Positions 25,076-35,480 of a stretch of 64,000 nucleotides of DNA are shown here, one piece after another; within the stretch, counting starts at the first letter, position 1, and each line of letters starts with the position of its first letter. Position numbers and translations under genes: made by a program. Origin of the DNA: Paragordius varius (lineage: Eukaryota > Nematomorpha); NCBI GenBank assembly GCA_964247055.1, contig OZ176052.1, positions 11,284,001 to 11,348,000 of the forward strand, written 5' to 3'. The notes beneath the pieces were generated by a model. That model did not search any database. It had not been told where the DNA came from and saw nothing but the letters and a program-made list of their open reading frames with translations.

Positions 25076-28000
25076 TTAAGCATCCTTCAAAATCATATCG
25101 TCAGAATCTGGCAGTCTTTCCGGATAAGATATATTATTAACGCCAGGTTTAAGGAATGAATTGACAACCCCATCCACGATTGAATTCAATTGTTTTTTAA
25201 GGGCATCACAATCCGTGGTTTTTGAACCAGCAGGTCCAATAAGTTCTGAATAATATTTAATTTTGGGTTCAGTTCCACTGGCCCGTAAAGTGATGGATAT
25301 ATCCATCAAATCAAACGTAAATGTTATCATTTGATTACTTTTACTGTATGGCAGGATCTAATTAAAATTAATTAAAATAGCTACAAGTGTGGAGGTTATT
25401 ATAAAAAAATTATTTCAAATTTCGGGGCAAAAGGGATAGTTTTTTAATCTTTGTATTATAAAAAATTTTGTATTCACGCCGTAATTTAATCAAAACTTAA
25501 AGCTTACTTGGTCAGTTGGAGAAAAAATATTGACCATATCAGAAGTACAAGAACTTTTATTTATAAGCTTTTACACTAAAATAATTTCCTTAAAAATAAT
25601 TTCCAAACATATATTTTCGTTTCCATCTAACTTATTTTTACTACCATGTAAAACCAAAAGTTTATGATAATAAAATGCATAAAAAACATTATTATACCGC
25701 TTTATTATCTGGCTGAGAGTTATCGTATCCAGTAGTTAAGTCTCTAACATATTTAATCTTGTAATCTCCGCAGTGTGTTGGATACTATGTAATGTATAAC
25801 AATATCATATAAAATCTAAAATGTTATTATACCATTTACAGTTCAAATTCACCCTTAAACAATTCAAATTCACCCTTGAACAACTCAAATTCACCCTAAA
25901 ATAAATTATGTGTTTTTAAAAATTAAATATTACCTATATTTTTTATATAATACTGAAAAAATAATATACTATGCCATAAGAATATTTTTTTTATTAATGA
26001 TGAGTTATATTAGCCCGAAAACATTCAAATTATTTTTAAAGGTAGTGAATATTAATTGTTCAAGGGTGAATTTGATTTGTTCAAGGGTCAATTGAATTGT
26101 AAATGGTATATATCACTAATTTGTTTTTGAGAAAAAATGCAAATGGTATAATAAAAATTATTTTAATAAACCAATCAATCATACAGGAATGAATAAAAAT
26201 TTTGATTAAAAAAGTTAAAGTTTAAAAAATAAAGCAAATAAATGACAAAAAACATTATTTGGTTTTCCTTCCCAATTGCGTATGCTATCAAAGATGGTAA
26301 CAATAACATTTGGATCATAACAATTAAGGTATGAATTGGCGCATACATTAAAACCATATCTAAAACGATAAAGTATGGAAAAATGAATAATATTATGTCA
26401 AGGCTGGAAAAAATGCAAAGAAAATATAAACTATCATTCTTTTTTACGTATTCAGCCAGCCATTTATTCAAAAACTCAAATTTATACAATCAAAGTTATC
26501 AAATCCATATAAAACAACACTAATCAAGTGTATTGGGCATACAAAATTACAGTGAAAGTTAAAATATAAAATATATCTATATAAAATATTAATTTTTTAG
26601 AAACAATTTATTATTTTAGCTTGTCAAACAAGGAATAAAAGGATATAAAGTGGTAACATACATACAAAGTTTTACCTTTGTAATCTTGTTTGTCAGATAT
26701 AAAAAATATTAAACTTTTTATATTTTGTCTTTACAAAATTTATTTTTACCATAAAAAGGTTCAAACATAAAAGCCTAGATAAATATACTTTTCATAAATT
26801 TCATGGAGTTTTTCGTAAAGCGTTATTCCCTTGTTAACCTTGTAAAAACTGGCCATTTCAGCCAACAAAAGGGATGCTGAAATACCATCCTTATCTAAGA
26901 TGCGGGGATCACACATGTAACCAATCGCCTCTTCATAAGCAAATAAAACCGTATTCCCAGCCTTAATCAGTTCATCCACTTTGTTCCCGATCCATTTAAA
27001 TCCGGTCAATGTTTCCTAGAAAATACAAAAACTTTTATGAGTAAAATTTATACATAAGAGAGATATTGTATAAAATATATTTGATTAAATAAATTTTCAT
27101 ACTTTCGTGTAAATAAACCATATTTATTATAAATGCAGCAATGCTATCAAAATATTTTACAAACAAATCAAGTTCTTTGGGGTAATTTTTATCCATATAT
27201 AGAGCTGGAAACAAATAATTTAAATTCTGAAGGAAATAAACATGAATAAACGTTTCCAATTAGATAATTATGCGCGGTACTCCACCATATATATATTACA
27301 TAAATCAAAGCAAAAAGGGCAAATTTTAACCAACCGCACAAACAAAAAGGGTAACTAAAATTGCCGCCTTAGATATATAAAAATGTCAAATGATTACAGC
27401 AAAATTGAAGCCTTCAATTTGTGCCATACGTTTTAACATGTGAGCTGAGACGGTGGATGCAACCATATAAACTTTTGAGAGTAATTCTTTAGCTTTTTCA
27501 GCATTTGTGACGTTTCCATTTTCGTCCATAACACCATTTTTGTACAAATATGTGAAAAAACACCACCAACCAAACAATGTTCCTTGTTCATTCCCATTAA
27601 AGAAATGCCATTTATCACCCCTAATGAAAAATATAATATATGCATGGTGATGTTTATAGTCTTTGAAAATCATGAACAAAATATATAAACTTATAAATAA
27701 TTCAAAAAAATCACATTTTAATGATTAAAATATTATTAATAAAGTATTATGATTTAATGAGATAAAAAGCTGTTAAAAACAATTACGATTGGATATTAAC
27801 AGCTAAATTAGTATTTTGTATAAATTGGAAATAATTACAAGCACTATCTCATATTTGTGAATACACATTTATTGAAAATTTTCTCTAGAAAAAAAACCAA
27901 ACGTTAAGGGTGAGTTTTTAACATAAACTGAATCGTACTCTTGTAACTTTTAAATATCTATTTAAAAGAACTGATACAATTCGGAATTTAAAAATTTACT

Positions 28001-29996
28001 TATTTCCTTATTAAATCTTAATATGTAAAATTTTTCAGTATTTAAAAAAAACATATTAATTGGCCAAAAAAATCGCCTTTCGTATAAATGTATGAATTAA
28101 AAAAAACTACATTATTTAAAAAATATATCTAAGAAAAAAAACTTTTGTAGTTCAACAGAAGCCATACGGTCAGCATCAGGATCAGTGGCTAAAACGAGCG
28201 TGCAATTGTGTTTATAAGCCGTTTCCATGGCCAATTTAAACACAAATTTCCCTTCCTCCGGATTGGGAAAATCAAGCGTCGGAAAATTTGGGTCGGGATC
28301 TATATTTGCGATTTTGGTTAAGGAAACAAAAAGAAAATGTAAAAATATTGAATAATATTTAAATTTTTTAAACTTTACAAGTTAAATTCTAAACATATAT
28401 AAATAAGTATGTATAAAAAACAATTTTTTAATTTTAAAAAAAGTTATAATAAAATTTTATTTCAATAAACATTTAATTGCCTTTTTTAAGTTTATAAAAT
28501 AAAGCGAAATATCACCAAAAAGTTTATTACCTTGTTGTCTGGTAGTTGAGAATACAGATTCAAATTTGCCAACTTTAAAAGCTTGTTGTGCATAAACCCA
28601 ACCCATTCCATGTAACGCAGTAAAACTGATAGGGATATTGGCTTGTTGATTTAAGTCTCTATGGTAAAAAACATCAATATACTGACCTCGTTTAAAAAAA
28701 ATTGTATATTATCAGAAATTAAAAACATAAAGGGGCGATCAAAATATTTTAATTTATTTTATAAATTTTTAAATATAAACTTACTGTAGATATACAAGAT
28801 TTTGTGTATTCTTTAAATATAAATGAATTTATTAACAACTTCATAACATATATTGTCATCTTATATTTTTGTAATCATTATGATTACAAATTTGATTTTA
28901 AAATGACCCTTATTAAAATTTTACATATATATAGATATGTCATTTACTTAAAAATCAATCGTTCATCCAAAAATTTGAGGTATGCTTGTGTAATTTGTGT
29001 GATAGGGTCAACCAACATTTTCTCCTTCTCATATTTAGCAACGTCTAAATCTATCCAAGATTTTGGCCACGGTTCTTGATTCAATGAGATTTGTGTTGCA
29101 ATATGTTTATCATGGGGTGAAATAAGCTAAAAACAATCATAATGATAAGTTGTTAATTAATTAAATACGGTAAAAATGCGTTTATCATATAAAATTATAA
29201 ATAAATAGAAATATTTTTTATGCAAGAATTCTTAAAAATATGGGGACTTTTGTATTTTTGTGAAATATACGTGAAACAAGTTAAAAAACAAGTTAACTAA
29301 ACTGAAACCTTTGTTATATATCTCTATATACCATTTGCACTTCAAGAGTGTACTTGAACACTTCAAGTTGGTCTTTGAACAGTTCAAGGTGGTCCTTAAA
29401 CAATTTAAGTTGGTCCTTAAACATTTTATGTTGGTCCTTGAACAATTCAAGTTGGTCCTTAAACAATTCAAATTGGTCCTTAAACAGTTCAAGTTGGTCC
29501 TTGAACACTTCAAGTTGGTCCTTAAAATTTATAAATTTTGATTTAACCATAATTTTTGCATTTATTTTTTTTATTTTATTATTTATTAACCTAATTTTCT
29601 TTATTTATTATATATTTATTAAAATTTTTATTGAAAACCAATTTTTTGTTTAATACTATTTTTTTAATTTACAAAATTATAACTTTTAAATGTTTTTAAT
29701 GAAAAATTGTAATTAATAACCCAGAAAACTTATATATTTTTTCATTCTTGTTAAAATCTTATAAAAATCCAAAATTATTTTAAGAAATTAATGAAGATAT
29801 ACGGTTTCTCATAGATTAAAAGTTTATATCGATTTAAAATTTATGTTAATTAATAGAAAATAGGTTAAAAACAATAAAATAGATATATTATTTACGATTT
29901 GATCGATAAAAGTTTAAAACAAAACAAAAAAGTCAAAGGACCAACTTGAAATGTTCAAGGACCAACTTGAAGTGTAGGACACTCTTGAAGTGCAAA

Positions 29997-30036
<40 letters not shown>

Positions 30037-31834
30037 ATCATTTAGAGTTAAAATTTTGTTTTGATCCATTCAAATATTCGCACCCTAAAATAAATTATTT
30101 TTTTATGATTAATAATTACATATATTTTTTTATATTTTAAAAAAATGAAATTTTTTAAAAATTTATATAATATTAAAACAAAAAACTATGCCATAAGAAT
30201 ATATTATTAATGAAGAATTATATTACCCGAAACATACAATTTATTTTTAGTGTGAATTTGAATTGTTCAAGGGCGAATTCGAATTTTAGATGGTATATAT
30301 ATATAGAGTTAGCCAGAAAAACCTAATTTTATTGCAAAGGTTAAAAATTAAATGTTAATTTTATTATTTGGTATCGATGCTTTGGATCCAAACAAACCAT
30401 TTTTTAATACCAATAAAGTGTTATAATAAAAATTATAGATCTCATAAATAAAAAATAAAAACTTGAACTCCGTTAGTCCAATATAATTTAAGGCCATTGT
30501 ATTCTCTGGGATTGTGAGATGCCGTAATCATAATTCCAGCAACGCATTCCAATTGCTTTATGGCATAGGGCTAAACAACGTTACAAAAATATTAAAAAAT
30601 GACGAATTTTCAAATCACAGATATAGGATATTAAATTTTTTTTAAATATATATGTATTTGAAATAAAAAATCCATCCAAAGCAAAAGAGAACCGTCACAG
30701 CTATTATTTACATAAATTATATGGAAGAAAAAAAGTCAAAATATATAGTCTATCTGAGAGAAAAAATAGTAATTTTCAAGAGCCATTAAGGTAAACTCCT
30801 TGTATAAAAAGTCTGCATATTTGAAATAAACTTAATTAAAATGAATTAAATCCACTAATGACAACCCATATAATATTATATAAAATAATATGAAACATTG
30901 AAAATAATATCTTTTGTGTAGCTTGACATATTAACATCTCAGGGCAAAAAATAGTTTACATACGGAATTATTTTTATATAACCATAATTTAAATAATTAT
31001 TAATTTATATAAAGAAAACCATTTTCAAAGAAGGTCAATTTTTAACATCATTTAAATATAACATAATAGGTCAAATTATCATATTTATGTTATTATATTA
31101 AATGATACGCAATGAATTGGTCGAAAATGTTAAAATAACCTAATAGAAAATATTAAAATTTATTTAACTAATAGTTAAAAGCTATATTTACATTGTTGTA
31201 GCATAGCATAATTAGGGCTAGTAACATCATAAGTTAAAAATGTGATTAAAAACGGAACTAATGATTCGTAATAATTAAATGATATTGCAAAATGTTTGAA
31301 ATAAGAGTATTAGTTGTTTTAAATAAAAATGTAACTTACCACAAATGGAGTAGGGACTAATCGAGAAAACAGGAAAACCTTAATATTATCTTGGAGAAAA
31401 ATATTTGCACACATTTTTGCCCAACTATAAGTATTAAAATGGTGTTAAAATACCGATGACTATGATATCGACCATCGAATCCAATTACTACTCCTTTTTC
31501 TTTAATTATATATTTTGTTTCTTGGCAATCCTGTAAATATCTTAACAAGCCTTGACATGTTTGAATAATTGTAACATCATTTAGATAAGAAAAACCAGCA
31601 CCCATTTTTGCACGTATACCTTAAAATGTTAAATGTAAATTATATACCTGCTGTCCCAAATACAAGAGGCTTCATCATCATATCTTTCAAAGTATCAACA
31701 TCATTCTTACTTACCAGATCTATTACAGTCTGACGGGTTAACTCATTCTAAAATATTAACAAAATATTAACAAAATCATATTTCATCCATTCCTCAATTT
31801 TGTCCTGAAGCTCAATGTTATCTGTGCTTGACAT
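25076..31834 (-). CDS. PGM2: Phosphoglucomutase-2 / phosphopentomutase
   Basis: Thirteen exons, 5' to 3': 31772-31834, 31648-31747, 31454-31619, 31340-31424, 30463-30570, 28948-29126, 28531-28658, 28143-28299, 27398-27620, 26789-27015, 26254-26359, 25698-25784, 25076-25357. Phases agree and give 636 residues (human PGM2 about 612). This cytosolic alpha-D-phosphohexomutase family member interconverts ribose-1-P/deoxyribose-1-P with the 5-phosphates and, more weakly, glucose-1-P with glucose-6-P. Seen: FGTAGIRAKMGAGF near the N-terminus, active-site serine loop TASHNP (exon 5), metal-binding loop DPDADR (exon 8), sugar-binding FAYEEAIGYMC (exon 10), phosphate-binding RASGTEPKIKYY (last exon). 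Key catalytic residues are present, so it looks functional. PGM2L1-type activity cannot be excluded from sequence alone. Introns 1, 2 and 3 are 24, 28 and 29 nt; the rest are 231-1336 nt and hold foldback elements. Confidence 0.95.
25828..26110. mobile_element. Foldback element F1 with 21-nt minisatellite arms
   Basis: Ends ATACCATTTACAGTTC and its inverse. Left arm repeats TTCACCCTTGAACAANTCAAA; right arm is the inverse (TTCAAGGGTGAATTTGA). The core contains CCATAAGAATAT and TTATATTAGCCCGAAAACAT, also found in F3 and F4. Lies in PGM2 intron 11. A stray end (GCAAATGGTATA) follows at about 26139. Confidence 0.85.
29328..30001. mobile_element. Foldback element F2 with the alternative 21-nt minisatellite
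   Basis: Terminal ATACCATTTGCACTTCAAG and its inverse at 29980-30001. The left arm (to about 29525) is about eight copies of a 21-mer close to TTGGTCCTTGAACAATTCAAG; the right arm keeps only two to three inverted copies. The unit differs from that of F1 and F4 mainly in TTGGT for TTCAC. In PGM2 intron 5. Confidence 0.85.
30036..30297. mobile_element. Foldback element F3 (decayed)
   Basis: Same core as F1/F4 (CTATGCCATAAGAATAT, TTATATTACCCGAAACAT), right arm with one to two 21-mer copies (TTGAATTGTTCAAGGGCGAA) and the end GATGGTATA; left arm mostly eroded. A (TA)n tract at 30000-30036 separates it from F2. Confidence 0.65.
31425..31453 (-). other. 29-nt intron (PGM2 intron 3)
   Basis: GTATTTTAAC...CTTATAG. 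Removal joins GFDGRYHSHR to WAKMCANIFLQDN, the expected continuation of the family. Confidence 0.9.
31620..31647 (-). other. 28-nt intron (PGM2 intron 2)
   Basis: GTATATAA...TTTTAAG. It splits the conserved FGTAG|IRAKMGAG motif; both flanks agree in phase 1. Confidence 0.9.
31748..31771 (-). other. 24-nt intron (PGM2 intron 1)
   Basis: GTTAATATTTT...ATTTTAG, built from two near-identical 11-12 nt halves. Removal joins EEWMKYDF to NELTRQTV, matching the family spacing in this region. Confidence 0.85.
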
Positions 31835-32237
31835 CAGGCGTTTTTAAAATATACATAAAATTATATGTCATGACTAAAAAACCATCCCACCATTATTTAC
31901 CAAAATTTGGATAAACCTTAAAATAAAAGAAAAATTTAAAATTTTATAACTATATGAAAATTTATTTTACCATTTTTGGAGCATATCAATTTTTTTAGAG
32001 AAAGATATTATGTTAAGCAATTTCCAGTCATGCAGGGTCTGGTAAACATACACTAATTTACTGTAGCGGCATATATATTGTTATTAATTGAATTATAAGG
32101 GGTAATTTTTTATTGGTAAACTCATTGAAAATGCTTATTACATAAATCTAATGGTAGTTAGGTATTATAAAATATATTCTAAAAATAAATGATAAGTTAT
32201 AGATAATAAAATAACATAAATTACAGAACACACTTTA
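31835..32237. other. Upstream flank of PGM2
   Basis: AT-rich sequence 5' of the PGM2 start codon, presumably promoter and 5' UTR. No motif I would name. Confidence 0.3.
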
Positions 32238-33075
32238 CTTAACACTTGGATACAACACATTCATTTCAGTCTTTCAATTCAAATTGGGGTAGTTTACCCC
32301 AATATATAAGGAATTGAAACCATGTCAAAAGTTTGCACTTTTATAAGATTATTGAACCGAAAATAAAATTTATTTAAATACTTGATATTAGTTATTTTAA
32401 GGTGAAATCCAAAGATTAAAATTTAGTAAACCTGACATATGCGCATTAGCTAAATATAAAAATTATACAAAATAAGATATATGTTAGATGTGATTCAAAT
32501 AAAATATGAGCTTTAATTTTAGCTCTATTAACACTTCGATTTAAATTGGGGTATCTAAATACCCCAGAGTAAATTGGAGTTAGTATTTTTATAAGAACTA
32601 CTGAAGTCAACGGTCTCAATTTAAATTCATGCTTCTATCCTAATAAAAATTATATAAATAAGCCGAAATACCTAAATAAAATTTGGTTTTTTAAAAAAAG
32701 TTCCATATCAAACTACTTGGACGCCATTTTAGTTTTACAGCATTTTTGCAAAATATCGTGTTTATTTGATTTTAAAGCTAAATAAAAGCTAATTTATTAT
32801 TTATATCACATCTAACATTGATAGAAACAAAACGGGGTTTATTCTACTATTTGCTTGTGCACACATGTCATGTTGACTCAATTTTTACCTTGAGGTTTTA
32901 CCTAAAAATAAGTAATATCAAATATTTTCAAATGAAATTTTTTATATATTTTGATTCATTAATGTTATAAAAATGTAAATTTTTGCCATGGTTTCAATCC
33001 ATTCCATATTTTTTGAATTATTTAATTTTTGAATCGAAGGACTGAAATGGATGTGTTGTATCGAAGTGTTAAAAG
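32238..33075. mobile_element. Repeat family D, copy 1 (~840 bp, ~45-nt TIRs)
   Basis: Left end AACACTTGGATACAACACAT then TCATTTCAGTCTTTC is inverted at 33029-33072 (GAAGGACTGAAATGGATGTG then TTGTATCGAAGTGTT). An extra internal half-end lies near 32528. Small perfect hairpins (GGGGTAGTTTACCCC, GGGGTATCTAAATACCCC) follow each left-type end. The interior matches 53040-53330. No coding sequence. Confidence 0.75.
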
Positions 33076-33419
33076 GTCCCAAATTAGATCATAAAAATGA
33101 TTTGAAATTTAATCATGGTTGATATAACATAAATATTTGCTAGAAAACTCCAAAAAAAAATTATTTAACTGTCGATCTTTTGGATTTTACCAACACATTT
33201 GATACATGGCTCCAATTTAATAGATGTAAAGAGGCTCTTAAGCGGGAACTTGCAATGCTAATCGTTGGGACTTTACTTGATACTTCAAAGCTAAAGAAAT
33301 TACTTTTATTATATATCAATATTAATATTAGTTATTATTGGGTGAAATAAGTTGTAACACATTATGTAATTTTGAGGTATTCCACTCAAGGGCCATATAA
33401 TAAGAATATCTAAAAAATA

Positions 33420-34200
33420 TTTTTAACATTGTTAAAATATTAGATTTATTTAGTCTTTTAGACGCATGATAAAAAATAATTTTATGAAAAAATGTAAAAT
33501 TGGAAAAATATGTTTATCTCGAGCCATTTTTTTCTGTAATACTTCATTACGTTTTCGCTTTTTCGTCATAGTTTACCCTTTGGAATAGTTTTATATCCGA
33601 GAGCCAAAATTTGCAAATAAACTACATTTGAAAGTTATATTACTTGAAATTTTATCAAACATTGTTCTCATTAGATTAAAAAAGCTTATATTTTTTACAG
33701 TTTTATAAATTCTGGAATCTAAAATTGGGACAGCTCCAAAATACGATTGAAATGAACAGCTGGTAGTAAAATCAAAATATAAGTTTTAGCTAATAAAATG
33801 TAGCCAGAAAGCTTCTTAAAGTTAGTAATTATTTTTAACCATAAAATACATTTATTACTCTGTTTCATTAAAAATTTATGGAAAAAGATGATGGCAAAAA
33901 AGTTTGAGGTGAGTATTTATTAATTTTTTATTTTTTATAATACACCAAAAGACTAAAAAAGCACATTTTTCGGCTCAAACGTTAAATACTTTTTTAAGTA
34001 TTAATTGGAATCGCTCTGGGTTACACTTAATACCAAAAGGTATGGGTGTGCTAATTTTTTAAATCGTTAATAAGGCTTGGAATGTATATTATGGTTAAAA
34101 ATATAAATAATTAACTTTGGCTTTAGGCCAGCCTTGATATATTTGTAATATCAGCTGTCCGTTTTAATCGTGTTAGTTATCTGAATTGGAAACTTAAAAA
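33420..34200. repeat. Repeat family E, copy 1
   Basis: Blocks shared with 54100-54900: AATGTATATTATGGTTAAAA, TAGTTTTATATCCGAGAGC, and in inverted sense TTTACAGTTTTATAA then CTAAAATTGGGACA. Old and diverged; boundaries are approximate. Confidence 0.5.
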
Positions 34201-34549
34201 AAGGGGTGGCCAACAAGCCTTTCGAAACTCTTTGTTCGCCCTGCGAAAAATTAGGAAGTTGCTGATTTGCAAAAATATTCTTAAAAAATGATATTTCTAT
34301 AATAAATTTTCTAAATAAGTTTACTAATTGTTAATGATTTAGAAAAAAATGTTATATTGTTTTGCAATTTAGTCTATTTAAATCTAATAAATAATTTATA
34401 ATGTCCACACAAATTTAATATGCAGCCCGCATTTTCCCAGTTAAAAATCCGGAAAAGCCGTTTCCAAAAAACACTGTCTAGAATTAGAAAATCACAAATT
34501 TTTGGCATAAAATGCCATCTTTATCATATATAAAACATGTTATGATCAT

Positions 34550-34747
34550 TTTTTAGCCACCCTTTGCAATTAGAAGTCATAGTACTTCCTATAAAGCAGT
34601 AGGTGACCTTATAAGACCAAAAATTAAAGAGGACAATGTTAACCACGTGTCAGAGTGTGAAACGCGTTTCGTCCATGTTGTGGAAAAGTAACCTACTGCT
34701 TTATTGGAAGTACTATGACTTCCAATTGCAAAGACAGCTAAAAAAAT
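34550..34747. mobile_element. Hairpin MITE upstream of elongin B
   Basis: Arms of about 56 nt, nearly identical when inverted (GAAGTCATAGTACTTCCTAT then AAAGCAGTAGGT; inverse at 34688-34740), around a ~75-nt centre containing AAACGCGTTTCG. Ends about 200 nt before the elongin B start codon, in the divergent PGM2/ELOB intergenic region. Confidence 0.85.
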
Positions 34748-34950
34748 ACCCTACTCTGGAAGTTAAAAATTATAATTTTTTATAATATAGGTGAAAGCTT
34801 GGTTGTACCTTGGAGGTTTGAAACTTTATTAATGTCATCGCTGATAACAATGTAAATGATATGAAGAAATAGTTGTTACATGATAGATATCATTGATATA
34901 TGTTAATTTAAAACAGTTGATTTACTATAGTTGGTTTATTGGCTGCTCGC

Positions 34951-35361
34951 ATGGTAAAAATATTTTATATAAAATTTAGGAGGTTTATTTAATGATTAGA
35001 AGAAAAAATGTGACAATTTTTGTCGATTTAAAAGAAAACAGCACCGTGATGGAACTGAAAAAAATTATCGAAGGCATAACTAAGGTGTCACCTCAGGATC
35101 AACAGTTATGTAAAGAAGACAATCAAATTGTTTTAGACGATGACAAACTATTAACAAGTTATGGGTATAATTCCAATTACTGTAAAGCACAAAGCCCCTC
35201 CACCATCCTTTTATCTGTCCGACAAACTGGTATGTATGTATTTGCTATATATAGATGGGACTTTTGAACCGGTGCATTTAATACCATATTCAAACCCACC
35301 GGAATTACCGGATGTTATGAAATCTCAAGAGCTTCATACAGAACAAGCAACTACATCTTAA
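34951..35361 (+). CDS. ELOB: Elongin B (ubiquitin-like subunit)
   Basis: Three coding exons: 34951-34953 (only the ATG), 34980-35229, 35255-35361; total 119 residues (human 118). Sequence runs M|EVYLMIRRKNVTIFVDLKEN ... ELKKIIEGI ... QTDGTFEPVHLIPYSNPPEL then PDVMKSQ, matching elongin B from the MDVFLMIRR start to the conserved PPELPDVMK tail. Elongin B has a ubiquitin fold, pairs with elongin C, and joins both the elongin A transcription elongation factor and the Cullin2/5 VHL-box and SOCS-box ubiquitin ligases. The start is set by the split after ATG, which restores the conserved N-terminus; the in-frame ATG at 34992 would lose it. Both introns are ultra-short (26 and 25 nt). Confidence 0.95.
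34954..34979 (+). other. 26-nt intron (ELOB intron 1)
   Basis: GTAAAAATA...AATTTAG directly after the start codon. Removal gives MEVYLMIRR, aligned with MDVFLMIRR of other elongin B proteins. Confidence 0.85.
35230..35254 (+). other. 25-nt intron (ELOB intron 2)
   Basis: GTATGTATG...TATATAG. Removal joins LLSVRQT-D to GTFEPVHLIPY in phase 1; reading through ends at a stop and loses the conserved tail. Confidence 0.92.
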
Positions 35362-35474
35362 AATGTGATATTAACTAATGTATTGCATTTTTATATTGTT
35401 AAAATTAATGATAAACTAATTTATTTGTATTTACAAATCACATATATATATATATATATTATATTGGGTCATGA

Positions 35475-35480
35475 TTTATT
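35475..35480 (-). terminator. Candidate poly(A) signal overlapping the SARNP-like stop
   Basis: AATAAA on the minus strand overlaps the last base of the stop codon (TAAATAAAT context). Only 118 nt separate the two convergent stop codons of ELOB and this gene. Confidence 0.45.

Noticed and set aside
26175-26489. Minus-strand hydrophobic 104-codon ORF
   Set aside because: Wrong frame over PGM2 exon 11 (26254-26359), which in the right frame reads YGFNVCANSYLNCYDPN and aligns with the family.
29340-29525. CRISPR-like array of short repeats
   Set aside because: The 21-mers are contiguous with no unique spacers, inside an intron of a spliced animal gene, and inverted at the far end of the element.
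29232-29653. Overlapping open frames on both strands encoding FKDQLELFKDQ- and SWSLN-type repeats
   Set aside because: The 21-nt minisatellite of foldback F2 is a multiple of three, so all frames stay open on both strands. No start context or splice support.
34992-35267. Elongin B as a single ORF starting at 34992
   Set aside because: It lacks the MDVFL-like N-terminus and ends in intron sequence. The two ultra-short introns restore both ends of the family.
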